A stretch of 64,000 nucleotides of DNA, taken from NCBI GenBank assembly GCA_017503015.1, contig JAFVTX010000026.1:1-64000 (forward strand). The letters are read 5' to 3'. The DNA comes from Fibrobacter sp. (GTDB lineage Bacteria; Fibrobacterota; Fibrobacteria; Fibrobacterales; Fibrobacteraceae). The translations under genes were made by a program, and so were the position numbers. The notes below the pieces were generated by a model. It did not search any database. It saw nothing but the letters and a program-made list of their open reading frames with translations, and was not told the origin of the DNA. Of the stretch, positions 44,759-51,997 are shown piece after piece; within the stretch, counting starts at the first letter, position 1; each line of letters begins with the position of its first letter.

Positions 44759-45022
44759 TCAACAGGTAGGCCCTACAATCTAGAAAAATAGCCTTTGTTG
44801 TTGATAAGTTCAAGTCAAAGGATTGTAAAAAAGGGGCGAAAAAGACCCCGAACCGGCACTCTAAGTCCTTGATAGTCAAAAAATTAAAAAAACGAGACTT
44901 GGGCTCGAGAGGTGGTTTTGCTTTGCCAGATTGCGCTGTGTTGTTAGTTTGTGTGTAATTATTGGGAAGGGCAAAATGCCTCCCGTTTGAGGCGTAAAAT
45001 CCTTAAATTTTACGAAAATAAC

Positions 45023-45030
45023 TACATTTG
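45023..45030 (+). promoter_or_regulatory. TACATTTG promoter box of the 191-aa membrane protein gene
   Basis: AACTACATTTGGGTTACCT ends directly at the ATG at 45039; 8 nt separate box and start codon, so the leader is very short. Confidence 0.6.
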
Positions 45031-45038
45031 GGTTACCT

Positions 45039-45614
45039 ATGCAGTTTCTTGACCGTCTCGATTATGTGTTCTGGATTCCCCTTGTTTTGTGGGTTCCCCT
45101 GTTTTTTTGGTTTATGCGTTGCTCCTATCCGCTGTTTTTCAAGAAAATGGTGAAAAAGGGAAAGAAATGGGCCTACATGCCCGAAAGGTTCGGAAAAAAT
45201 TCCCCCCGGATGGCAATATATCGTCTTTTGAACGTGCTTTTTTCTCTGGTCGTATCCCTGGGTTCTTCTATTGGTGTGGTCTGGGCGCTGAACAAGTGGA
45301 CCCAGGTTCCTGCGGTTTACGGTTTTGCGTCGGCGATAGCTTTCCTGGTATTTGCGATGGTCCTGTACCGTCTTGCCGTAGGGAAGGTGGCGGTGATTTT
45401 CCAGTCTGCTTACTTTCTGGAATATCGTCGCGCCCACTACGAGTCGGATAGCAAGGGCAAGATGCAGAGCGAGGCGGATATCCACAACCGTGCCATCTGG
45501 AGCTTTACCAAGAACCTGAGGCATGCGGAATCCCACGGCAGGCTCTGGAAATACGTGAACGCCATGGCGAAAACCAAGAAGATTCCTCCCGACATTCTTG
45601 CGGAAGTTTACTAG
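45039..45614 (+). CDS. Hypothetical membrane protein (191 aa)
   Basis: Three hydrophobic segments (about 9-27, 64-86 and 93-113) in the N-terminal 115 residues, then a charged soluble tail with many His, Arg and Glu. I recognise no family. It starts close to its promoter box and precedes a squalene/phytoene synthase gene by 38 nt, so it may belong to the same transcript. Confidence 0.55.
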   Translation: MQFLDRLDYVFWIPLVLWVPLFFWFMRCSYPLFFKKMVKKGKKWAYMPERFGKNSPRMAIYRLLNVLFSLVVSLGSSIGVVWALNKWTQVPAVYGFASAIAFLVFAMVLYRLAVGKVAVIFQSAYFLEYRRAHYESDSKGKMQSEADIHNRAIWSFTKNLRHAESHGRLWKYVNAMAKTKKIPPDILAEVY

Positions 45615-45648
45615 GGTAGGGTCTAGGATTTAGAGGTTAGGATCTAGG
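45614..45648. repeat. CTAG-word intergenic repeat
   Basis: GGGTCTAGGATTTAGAGGT and GATCTAGGTAG words between the membrane protein and the squalene synthase gene. Confidence 0.6.
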
Positions 45649-45652
45649 TAGA

Positions 45653-46762
45653 ATGTCTAACATATTGGATTCCATTGGTGTAGGGGAGAACGTCCTGGAC
45701 GGACGGGCGGCTTGGAAATACGCCGAAGATATTTTGCTGAAGGTTTCTAGGACGTTTGCCTTGAATATCAATGTGCTCAAGGGACGCCTGCACAAGAGCA
45801 TTTTGCTTGCCTACCTTTACCTGCGCATCGCCGATACCGTAGAAGACGACCCGGAGATGACGGCGTCCCGCAAGAACATTGTGCTTGGGCTTTTTTCCGC
45901 CATCTTCAAGACACCAGCCCTTTCTGACGATGCTGTGTCCGCCTTTGAGAAGGCTTTGCCCGACAGCTGGCATAAATCGGATCACCCCTACATGGACCTG
46001 TGCCTCCATACTCATGTGGTAGTGCCCCTGCTGAAAAAAATGCCCGAACGCTACGCTGCTCCGGTGCGGGCGGTGACGGTGGAAATGTGCCAGGGCATGG
46101 CGAAGTTTGCCCTTAGGCAAGAGGCTGCCCTCAGCTCCGGTTGGTTTACGCTGGAGCGTGTGGAAGATCTTGACGAATACTGCTACTACGTGGCGGGAAT
46201 CGTTGGAAAACTGCTCACCAACCTTTTTGCTGCCGATACAAAACTGATAGGCCCTGCCCGCAAGGCGGAACTGCAAAAGCTGGATGTGAGTTTTGGCCTT
46301 GCGCTCCAGGTGGCAAACATCGTGAAGGACTGCGTGGAAGATTCTTCCCGACGGGTGTGCTTTGTGCCCGAAGAAATTTGCCGCCGTCACGGATTCAAGC
46401 ATTCTTACGAGATGTTCGGGCCGCCTATGGGAGACATGGAAGATTACAACAAGCGCCGTGCCGCCGTGATGGAAGAACTGGTGAAAAAGGCCTGGAGTCA
46501 TTTGGACGACGCCATCGCCTATACCAAGCTGTTGCCCAATGTGAAAATGCGGACCCGCCTATTTTGCCTGTGGCCCTTGTTCATGGCTGCCGAGAACATG
46601 AAGATTATCGGCGACGGCTCCAGTATTTTTGCCTCGGACCAGAAGGTGAAAATCACCCGTGAAACGGTGAAGCGGATTATCAAGCAGACCATGATGCATT
46701 TCTATTCGGATAAGTGGATAGACAAGAGTTATGCGAAATTGAAGAAGGAAGCTGGAATTTGA
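45653..46762 (+). CDS. Squalene/phytoene synthase family protein
   Basis: 369 residues. First Asp-rich motif DTVED (61-65) after SRTFALNINVL, and the second in IVKDCVEDSSRR: together the pair of metal-binding motifs of head-to-head prenyl synthases. The S-R-T-F-A-L-N-I start and the length favour a squalene-synthase-like enzyme, joining two farnesyl diphosphates. Phytoene or dehydrosqualene synthesis cannot be excluded. The stop overlaps the TTG start of lspA. Confidence 0.75.
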   Translation: MSNILDSIGVGENVLDGRAAWKYAEDILLKVSRTFALNINVLKGRLHKSILLAYLYLRIADTVEDDPEMTASRKNIVLGLFSAIFKTPALSDDAVSAFEKALPDSWHKSDHPYMDLCLHTHVVVPLLKKMPERYAAPVRAVTVEMCQGMAKFALRQEAALSSGWFTLERVEDLDEYCYYVAGIVGKLLTNLFAADTKLIGPARKAELQKLDVSFGLALQVANIVKDCVEDSSRRVCFVPEEICRRHGFKHSYEMFGPPMGDMEDYNKRRAAVMEELVKKAWSHLDDAIAYTKLLPNVKMRTRLFCLWPLFMAAENMKIIGDGSSIFASDQKVKITRETVKRIIKQTMMHFYSDKWIDKSYAKLKKEAGI

Positions 46763-47325
46763 AAATAATTGATGTCATAAACAAGTGGCCGTTCCATTTG
46801 GGTGTTATCGTATTTAGCATCGTGTCTGACCAACTCACAAAGCTGTGGGCGCTGGTGCGCTTTACCAACGATACGGGCGCCCCGAACCACGACGTGATCA
46901 ACGTGATTGGTGAATGGATTCGGTTCCAGCTGGTGTTCAACAAGGGCGCAGCCTTCAGTAGCCGCCCTCAGGACCTGATGCCTTTCTTGCCGCCTTGGCT
47001 TTTCTTTTTGCTGATTTCCATTGTGGCAAGCGTCGTGCTTTTGTGGTTTTATCGTTCCATCGACAAGCGGGACTGGATGAGTCGTCTGGGCGTGGTGATG
47101 ATTCTGGGCGGTGCCGTGGGGAACTTTATCGACCGCATGCGGCTTTCCATGGTGGTGGATTTTATCGATTGCGATTTGCCCGACTTTATCATGACCCGGT
47201 TCCCCACATTTAACGTGGCGGATTCCTTCGTGACCGTGGGCGTGGCGGTAGTGATTCTTTCGCCTGTGATTTTACGAAAACTGCACAAACAGATTAAGGA
47301 AGAAAAACAAGGCACTGAACATTAA
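46759..47325 (+). CDS. lspA: Lipoprotein signal peptidase
   Basis: 188 residues from TTG at 46759, which overlaps the preceding stop (TTGA) with GGAAG about 9 nt upstream. An in-frame ATG further upstream (46714) would lie inside the previous gene. Four membrane helices; the catalytic Asp pair is in GNFIDR...VVDFID and FNVADSF. It removes signal peptides from prolipoproteins, apt for the many lipoproteins in this genome. Confidence 0.9.
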   Translation: MKIIDVINKWPFHLGVIVFSIVSDQLTKLWALVRFTNDTGAPNHDVINVIGEWIRFQLVFNKGAAFSSRPQDLMPFLPPWLFFLLISIVASVVLLWFYRSIDKRDWMSRLGVVMILGGAVGNFIDRMRLSMVVDFIDCDLPDFIMTRFPTFNVADSFVTVGVAVVILSPVILRKLHKQIKEEKQGTEH

Positions 47326-47405
47326 ACTAGTAATGAGTTATGAGCGGTGAAATATCTTGTTTCCACCATAACTGACAACTCATAACTGACAACTCATAAC
47401 TAACT
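47326..47405. repeat. AACTCATAACTGAC-word intergenic repeat
   Basis: A left run TAGTAATGAGTTATGAGC and a right run of AACTGACAACTCATAACTG-type words, partly complementary, fill the lspA-rluD gap. Confidence 0.6.
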
Positions 47406-48683
47406 ATGAATTATCTCGTAAACGAACAGCATTCCGGTGAGCGCATCGACAAGTTCCTTGTGGGTGTCATGGAAAACGTGTCCCGTACCGACGTGCAAAA
47501 GCTGATTGCCGCAGGCGAAGTCAAGGTGGGCGGTGCGAAGGCTTCCAAGAATTTCCGTGTAGAGACGGGCATGGTGGTGGTGGTGGATAAGATTCCAGAA
47601 AAAGAAGCCAGCACCCTGGAGCCCGAAAATATCCCGCTGGATATCGTTTACGAAGACGATGACATCGTTGTGCTGAACAAGCCCCGCAACCTGGTGGTGC
47701 ATCCGGGAAACGGCGTGCAGAACGGGACCTTGGCGGCAGGCCTGTTGTACCATTTCAAGGAAAATCTTTCGGCGATAAACGGGCCGCTCCGCCCGGGTAT
47801 TGTCCACCGTTTGGACAAAGATACGCCGGGCCTTATGGTGGTGGCCAAAAACGATGCCGCCCACAGGCACTTGGCTCACCAGCTGGAAACCCGTACGCTC
47901 CACCGTACTTATAACGCCCTGGTGTGGGGACATGTCCGTGACCTGGAAGGGACCATCGATGCGCCCATCGGCAGGAACCCCAAGAACCGCTTGAAGATGG
48001 CGGTAGTCAAAGATGGCAAGCCCAGCCGTACCCACTATGTGGCAAAGAAGTTTTTTGCCTTCGCGACCCTGCTGGAACTGCAACTGGAATCGGGACGCAC
48101 CCACCAGATTCGCGTACACAGCCGTTACATGGGCCATCCGGTAGTAGGGGACCCGCTGTATGACGGCCGCGACGGATGCCTGAACCGCGTGTCCCCCCTG
48201 ATGAAGGACATTGCGGCCAAGGTTCTGGAAATTGCTCCGGCCCAGCTATTGCAGGCGGTAAAGATTGAACTGATCCACCCGACCACGGGCAAGAAGATGA
48301 AGTTCAAGGTACCCCTGGAAAAGCCTTTCGAGCAGGTGCTGAAACTCTTGAAGAAGGAATGTCCTGCAGGCGCTCCGACCTTCGACGAAGACGAAGGGTT
48401 CCACGATTTTGATGCGGACATCCGCTTTGACGAAGGATACGAAGAAGAATTCGATGAAGAATCGCTGGACAAGTTCGACGAATGCGTATTTCCGGAACTG
48501 AAGGAAAGAAAGACCCGTGCCCAGCGTCATGCCGAAAAGGCGGCGACGGCTGCTCACCGCAGGGCCAAGGCCGCCGAACGCAAGCGTATCAAGCAGGAGA
48601 AGGCCGCCCGTAGGCGTGGAATCGCTCCCGAGGATTTTGTAGAACCAGGATACGAGCCCACCATCGACCCGGATTTACTGTAA
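47406..48683 (+). CDS. rluD: Pseudouridine synthase RluD-like with charged C-terminal extension
   Basis: 425 residues. An S4 domain at 1-70 (GERIDKFLVGVMENVSRTDVQKLI), the RluA-family active site HRLDKDTPGLMVVAK with catalytic D, and GRTHQIRVH. RluD makes pseudouridines in helix 69 of 23S rRNA. About 100 extra residues at the C terminus are acidic, then very basic (KTRAQRHAEKAATAAHRRA), not part of the family. Confidence 0.85.
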   Translation: MNYLVNEQHSGERIDKFLVGVMENVSRTDVQKLIAAGEVKVGGAKASKNFRVETGMVVVVDKIPEKEASTLEPENIPLDIVYEDDDIVVLNKPRNLVVHPGNGVQNGTLAAGLLYHFKENLSAINGPLRPGIVHRLDKDTPGLMVVAKNDAAHRHLAHQLETRTLHRTYNALVWGHVRDLEGTIDAPIGRNPKNRLKMAVVKDGKPSRTHYVAKKFFAFATLLELQLESGRTHQIRVHSRYMGHPVVGDPLYDGRDGCLNRVSPLMKDIAAKVLEIAPAQLLQAVKIELIHPTTGKKMKFKVPLEKPFEQVLKLLKKECPAGAPTFDEDEGFHDFDADIRFDEGYEEEFDEESLDKFDECVFPELKERKTRAQRHAEKAATAAHRRAKAAERKRIKQEKAARRRGIAPEDFVEPGYEPTIDPDLL

Positions 48684-48716
48684 TTGCTAATTTTAAAGTC
48701 AAACAAAGGATAAAAC

Positions 48717-50159
48717 ATGCGTGATCAATTCGAAAGCCCGCTTAACAAGCGTTATGCCAGCAAGGAAATGAGTTTCATCTTCAGCCCGCAGTACAAGTTC
48801 CAGACTTGGCGGAGGCTCTGGATTTACCTCGCCGAATCTGAAATGGAACTCGGCCTCCCGATTACGCAGGAGCAGGTGGACGAACTGAAGGCCCACGAAA
48901 AGGACATCAACTTTGAAGTCGCCGAAGAAGAAGAAAAGCGCCGCCGTCACGACGTGATGAGCCACGTTTACGCTTACGGCGTCCAGTGCCCCAAGGCCAA
49001 GGGCATCATCCACCTGGGTGCAACGTCTGCCTTCGTGGGCGACAACACCGACCTTATCCAGATGCAGCAGGCCTTGATTCTCGTGCGCAAGCGTCTTTGC
49101 CGCGTGATGGACAAGCTTTCCAAGTTTGCGATGAAGTACAAGGACATGGCCCAGCTCGGCGCCACGCATTTCCAGGCTGCCCAGCTCACCACCGTGGGTA
49201 AGCGCGCTTGCCTCTGGCTCCAGGACATGCTCATCGACCTCGAAGAATTGAACTTCCTCATCGAAGTTCTCCCGTTCCGCGGCGTGAAGGGCACCACCGG
49301 CACGCAGGCCAGCTTCATGGACCTGTTCAACGGCGACGAAGAAAAGATTATGGAACTGGACCGCCGCGTGACCGCCAAGGCGGGCTTCAAGCGCGTGCTC
49401 ACCATCACCGGCCAGACCTACACCCGCAAGTGGGACAACCGCGTGAACCAGGTGCTCAGCTCCATCGCTCAGAGCTTGCACAAGTTCGCCACCGACATGC
49501 GCCTCATGCAGGGCGTCAAGGAAGTGGAAGAACCCTTCGAAAAGACGCAGATCGGCTCTAGCGCCATGGCTTACAAGCGTAACCCGATGAGGAGCGAACG
49601 CATCTGCTCCCTGGCCCGTTTTGTGATGGCCCTGGTCAACAGCACCGCCTTCACGCAGGCAACCCAGTGGTTCGAACGCACTCTCGACGATAGCGCCAAC
49701 AAGCGCCTCGCCATTCCGGAAGCGTTCCTCGCCATGGATGCCATGCTCATCATCGCTGAAAACGTCACCAACGGCCTTGTTGTTTATCCGAAGGTTATCG
49801 AAAAGCGCATCATGGCCGAACTCCCGTTCATGGCTACCGAAAACATCATTATGGAAGGCGTCAAGAACGGCGGCGACCGCCAGGAACTCCACGAAGAAAT
49901 CCGCGTGATGTCCATGGAAGCGGGCAAGGTCGTTAAGGAACAGGGCAAGGACAACGACTTGCTCGAACGCGTGCTGAAGAACGAAAAGTTCCAGAAGCTC
50001 GGCATCACCGAAGCGAAACTCAAGGAAATCCTCGACCTGCGCAAGTTCGTGGGTCGCGCTCCGGGTCAGGTTGTGAAATTTGTGACCGAAGAAGTCCGCC
50101 CGGCGATTGAAGCCATCCCGGATTGGGCTACTATCGACGCCGGCGAATTAAAAGTGTAA
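48717..50159 (+). CDS. purB: Adenylosuccinate lyase
   Basis: 480 residues. Fumarase/aspartase superfamily: [14 protein letters not shown], then [10 protein letters not shown], and the signature [15 protein letters not shown]. It acts twice in purine synthesis (SAICAR and adenylosuccinate). The length and the animal-like ATSxFVGDNxDLI region place it in the longer subfamily. Alone in its transcript as far as visible; a hairpin follows. Confidence 0.93.
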   Translation: MRDQFESPLNKRYASKEMSFIFSPQYKFQTWRRLWIYLAESEMELGLPITQEQVDELKAHEKDINFEVAEEEEKRRRHDVMSHVYAYGVQCPKAKGIIHLGATSAFVGDNTDLIQMQQALILVRKRLCRVMDKLSKFAMKYKDMAQLGATHFQAAQLTTVGKRACLWLQDMLIDLEELNFLIEVLPFRGVKGTTGTQASFMDLFNGDEEKIMELDRRVTAKAGFKRVLTITGQTYTRKWDNRVNQVLSSIAQSLHKFATDMRLMQGVKEVEEPFEKTQIGSSAMAYKRNPMRSERICSLARFVMALVNSTAFTQATQWFERTLDDSANKRLAIPEAFLAMDAMLIIAENVTNGLVVYPKVIEKRIMAELPFMATENIIMEGVKNGGDRQELHEEIRVMSMEAGKVVKEQGKDNDLLERVLKNEKFQKLGITEAKLKEILDLRKFVGRAPGQVVKFVTEEVRPAIEAIPDWATIDAGELKV

Positions 50160-50192
50160 AATCGCTTTATAACACATCGCAATACTTTGTCA

Positions 50193-50233
50193 CGCGAGCT
50201 CTCGCTGTATGTTTTATACAGCTTCGGCTCGCG
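50193..50233. other. Hairpin with two perfect 7-bp stems after purB
   Basis: CGCGAGC / GCTCGCG outer arms and GCTGTAT / ATACAGC inner arms separated by a 4x4 internal loop, apical loop GTTTT. No T-run follows, so it may be a processing or barrier structure. Two TTCTAAAGCGATTTT repeats lie downstream (50252 and 50291). Confidence 0.6.
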
Positions 50234-50379
50234 TTCCTTGTCTTGCTCGGTTCTAAAGCGATTTTTTTGCTCGTTTCTGGGCGAATTTTGTTCTAAAGCG
50301 ATTTTGTTTGGCTAGGCACTAAGTCAAATTACTCGTTAGCATAAATTCATTAGTTTCGCAATTTTTCTATTTTCGCCTT

Positions 50380-50958
50380 ATGTTTTTTTCGAAGAAAATT
50401 TTTGCTTTCTTGTCCCTTGCGCTCGCTTGCGCCTGTTTCGCTTTGCCGCAGACGGGAACATTCCGCGATGCTCGCGACGGACACACCTACAGGACGGTCG
50501 TTGTCGGGACCCGCGTCTGGATGGCCGAAAACCTTGCGTTCAATGTGAAAGGGAGTGCCTGCTACGACAACAATCCAGAGAATTGCACAAAGTACGGCCG
50601 CCTCTATAATTTTGAGATGGCAAAGAAGGCATGTCCTACGGGCTGGCACCTGCCAGAAAACGACGAATGGAAACGTTTCCGCACGGTCATCGAAGACAGC
50701 GACGGTAAGGAGGCCGCCTGGGTGAGCCTCAAGTCGCGGGACAAGTGGGATGGCTCTGACCGTTACGGTTTTGATGTAGTGCCAGCGGGCAAGGCTACCG
50801 ACGAATTTGTGGAACTAGGAGTGTCCGCCCATTTCTGGAGCGCCACCAGCGAAGAAGGAGACGCTTACGGCTGGCATTTGGCCCCTCCTGGCGATTTCTC
50901 CATGGAATTTGATTACAGCGGGAATATGTATTCCGTGCGCTGTCTCAAAAATTATTGA
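50380..50958 (+). CDS. FISUMP-domain exported protein (Fibrobacter major paralogous domain)
   Basis: 192 residues. A signal peptide (ACACFALPQ) precedes the domain: FRDARDGHTYRTVVVGTRVWMAENLAF, then CYDNNPENCTKYGRLYNFEMA, CPTGWHLPENDEW, and a late RCLKNY. It is in two halves with the usual GWHLP motif. The domain is abundant in Fibrobacter succinogenes surface and secreted proteins; function unknown, with cell-surface or adhesion roles suspected. TATTTTCG, a near-match to the promoter box, lies just before its ATG. It identifies the phylum. Confidence 0.9.
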   Translation: MFFSKKIFAFLSLALACACFALPQTGTFRDARDGHTYRTVVVGTRVWMAENLAFNVKGSACYDNNPENCTKYGRLYNFEMAKKACPTGWHLPENDEWKRFRTVIEDSDGKEAAWVSLKSRDKWDGSDRYGFDVVPAGKATDEFVELGVSAHFWSATSEEGDAYGWHLAPPGDFSMEFDYSGNMYSVRCLKNY

Positions 50959-51020
50959 TGCTGTTTTCGCATACGCAAAGCGTATGCGGGAGGCAAACTT
51001 TGTTTGCCGACCTCAATAAG

Positions 51021-51491
51021 CTATTTGTATTCCACGTGGAATAGGAAGCGGTCTTTAGATACAAACCAATCGCTGCCATCGCAGGTTTTCACGTATAGGT
51101 GCAATTTGCGGTGGTTGACGGTCTTCGTGTATTCGTGTTTAGGCCCACAATCGCCTTGGTTGCCCTCGTCTGAATCGTATTTCCAGCCCATGTCTTCAAT
51201 GGCCTGGTAAAATTCAGCATATTTTTCATAGTAGAAATAGCATTCCAACCGCCAAAAGGGACCCGAGTATGAGTATTCACCGGGCTTCATGCGTTCGGTG
51301 ACGTCAGTGGTGACATGTTCTTCGGAGTAGCAATCCTCGGGAATGGGGTTTCCTTTGAATTGCATGATAGGGGTCATGTCCCGGAGTTCCTCGGCAGAAA
51401 AGTCTTCTGGCTCGGGGTCGGTAGAACAGGCAGCAAGTCCACAGAGGGCAGTAGAAATAGATAAAAGAATCGTTATGAAGTGTTTTTTCAT
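51021..51491 (-). CDS. Small lipoprotein, paralogue of the 51517 gene
   Basis: 156 residues from ATG 51491. Lipobox LAAC, then EDFSAEELRDMTPIMQFKGNPIPEDCYSEEHVT, shared nearly residue for residue with the next gene. Conserved CGPKHEYTKTV and LHLYVKTC in the middle. Aromatic-rich (FYYEKYAEFYQAI). No known domain. Confidence 0.65.
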   Translation of the reverse strand: MKKHFITILLSISTALCGLAACSTDPEPEDFSAEELRDMTPIMQFKGNPIPEDCYSEEHVTTDVTERMKPGEYSYSGPFWRLECYFYYEKYAEFYQAIEDMGWKYDSDEGNQGDCGPKHEYTKTVNHRKLHLYVKTCDGSDWFVSKDRFLFHVEYK

Positions 51492-51516
51492 TATGAAGCC
51501 AGACCTTGTCCTGTTG

Positions 51517-51990
51517 TCATTCGTCATCTGAACGAATTGCATTGAGCCATTCAGTAAGTTTATCTTCGTAATATTCAACGTGGAACAAAAAACGATCGTC
51601 TGATACGAATATAGAAGAACTGCAGGTTTTTACGTACAGGTGTAATTGGCGGTCGCCGACAGTTTGCTTGTATTCGTGTTTTGGCCCGCAGTCTCCGTCA
51701 TCACCTTCATTTTTTTCGTATTCCCAACCCATGGCTTCAACGGCATCGTAGAAATCTTCGTAATGCTTGAAGTAAAAGTGGCAATACATTCGCCAATAGG
51801 GAGCGTCGCCGTTTCTGTAAGTTACATGGCTTTCAGAATAGCATTTCTCAGGAATGGGATTCCCCTTGAATTGCATGATGGGGGTTAGGTCCCGCAGTTC
51901 TTCGGCTGTGAAATCTTCCGGTTCACTGCACGCTTGTAAAGCGTAGAGGACCAGTACAAGCGGCAGAAATATCAAAACGGAAAACTTCAT
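51517..51990 (-). CDS. Small lipoprotein, paralogue of the 51021 gene
   Basis: 157 residues from ATG 51990; an earlier in-frame start at 52038 would lie within pheT. Lipobox LQAC. Same mature motif EDFTAEELRDLTPIMQFKG and CGPKHEYKQTV. It is the copy nearer to pheT and 25 nt from its paralogue, so a tandem duplication is evident. Function unknown. Confidence 0.65.
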   Translation of the reverse strand: MKFSVLIFLPLVLVLYALQACSEPEDFTAEELRDLTPIMQFKGNPIPEKCYSESHVTYRNGDAPYWRMYCHFYFKHYEDFYDAVEAMGWEYEKNEGDDGDCGPKHEYKQTVGDRQLHLYVKTCSSSIFVSDDRFLFHVEYYEDKLTEWLNAIRSDDE

Positions 51991-51997
51991 TCGCAGG

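Larger units (their letters stand above)
44720..45038. other. Divergent gap upstream of dnaA with DnaA-box-like sites, 319 nt
   Basis: It contains CTATCAACA at 44756-44764 (two mismatches to TTATCCACA) and TGTTGATAA at 44799-44807 (complement TTATCAACA, one mismatch). The first overlaps the TAGATTTG promoter box of dnaA. The middle is not coding. GCCTC/GAGGC makes a small hairpin near 44978-44993. A TACATTTG box near the right end serves the next gene. Confidence 0.45.

Noticed and set aside
46714-46758. Upstream start for lspA
   Set aside because: These codons lie within the squalene synthase gene; the TTG at 46759 overlaps its stop and has a ribosome site.
28003-47405. CRISPR array among the intergenic repeats
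   Set aside because: The words are 6-14 nt, irregular and without unique spacers of constant length; no cas genes.
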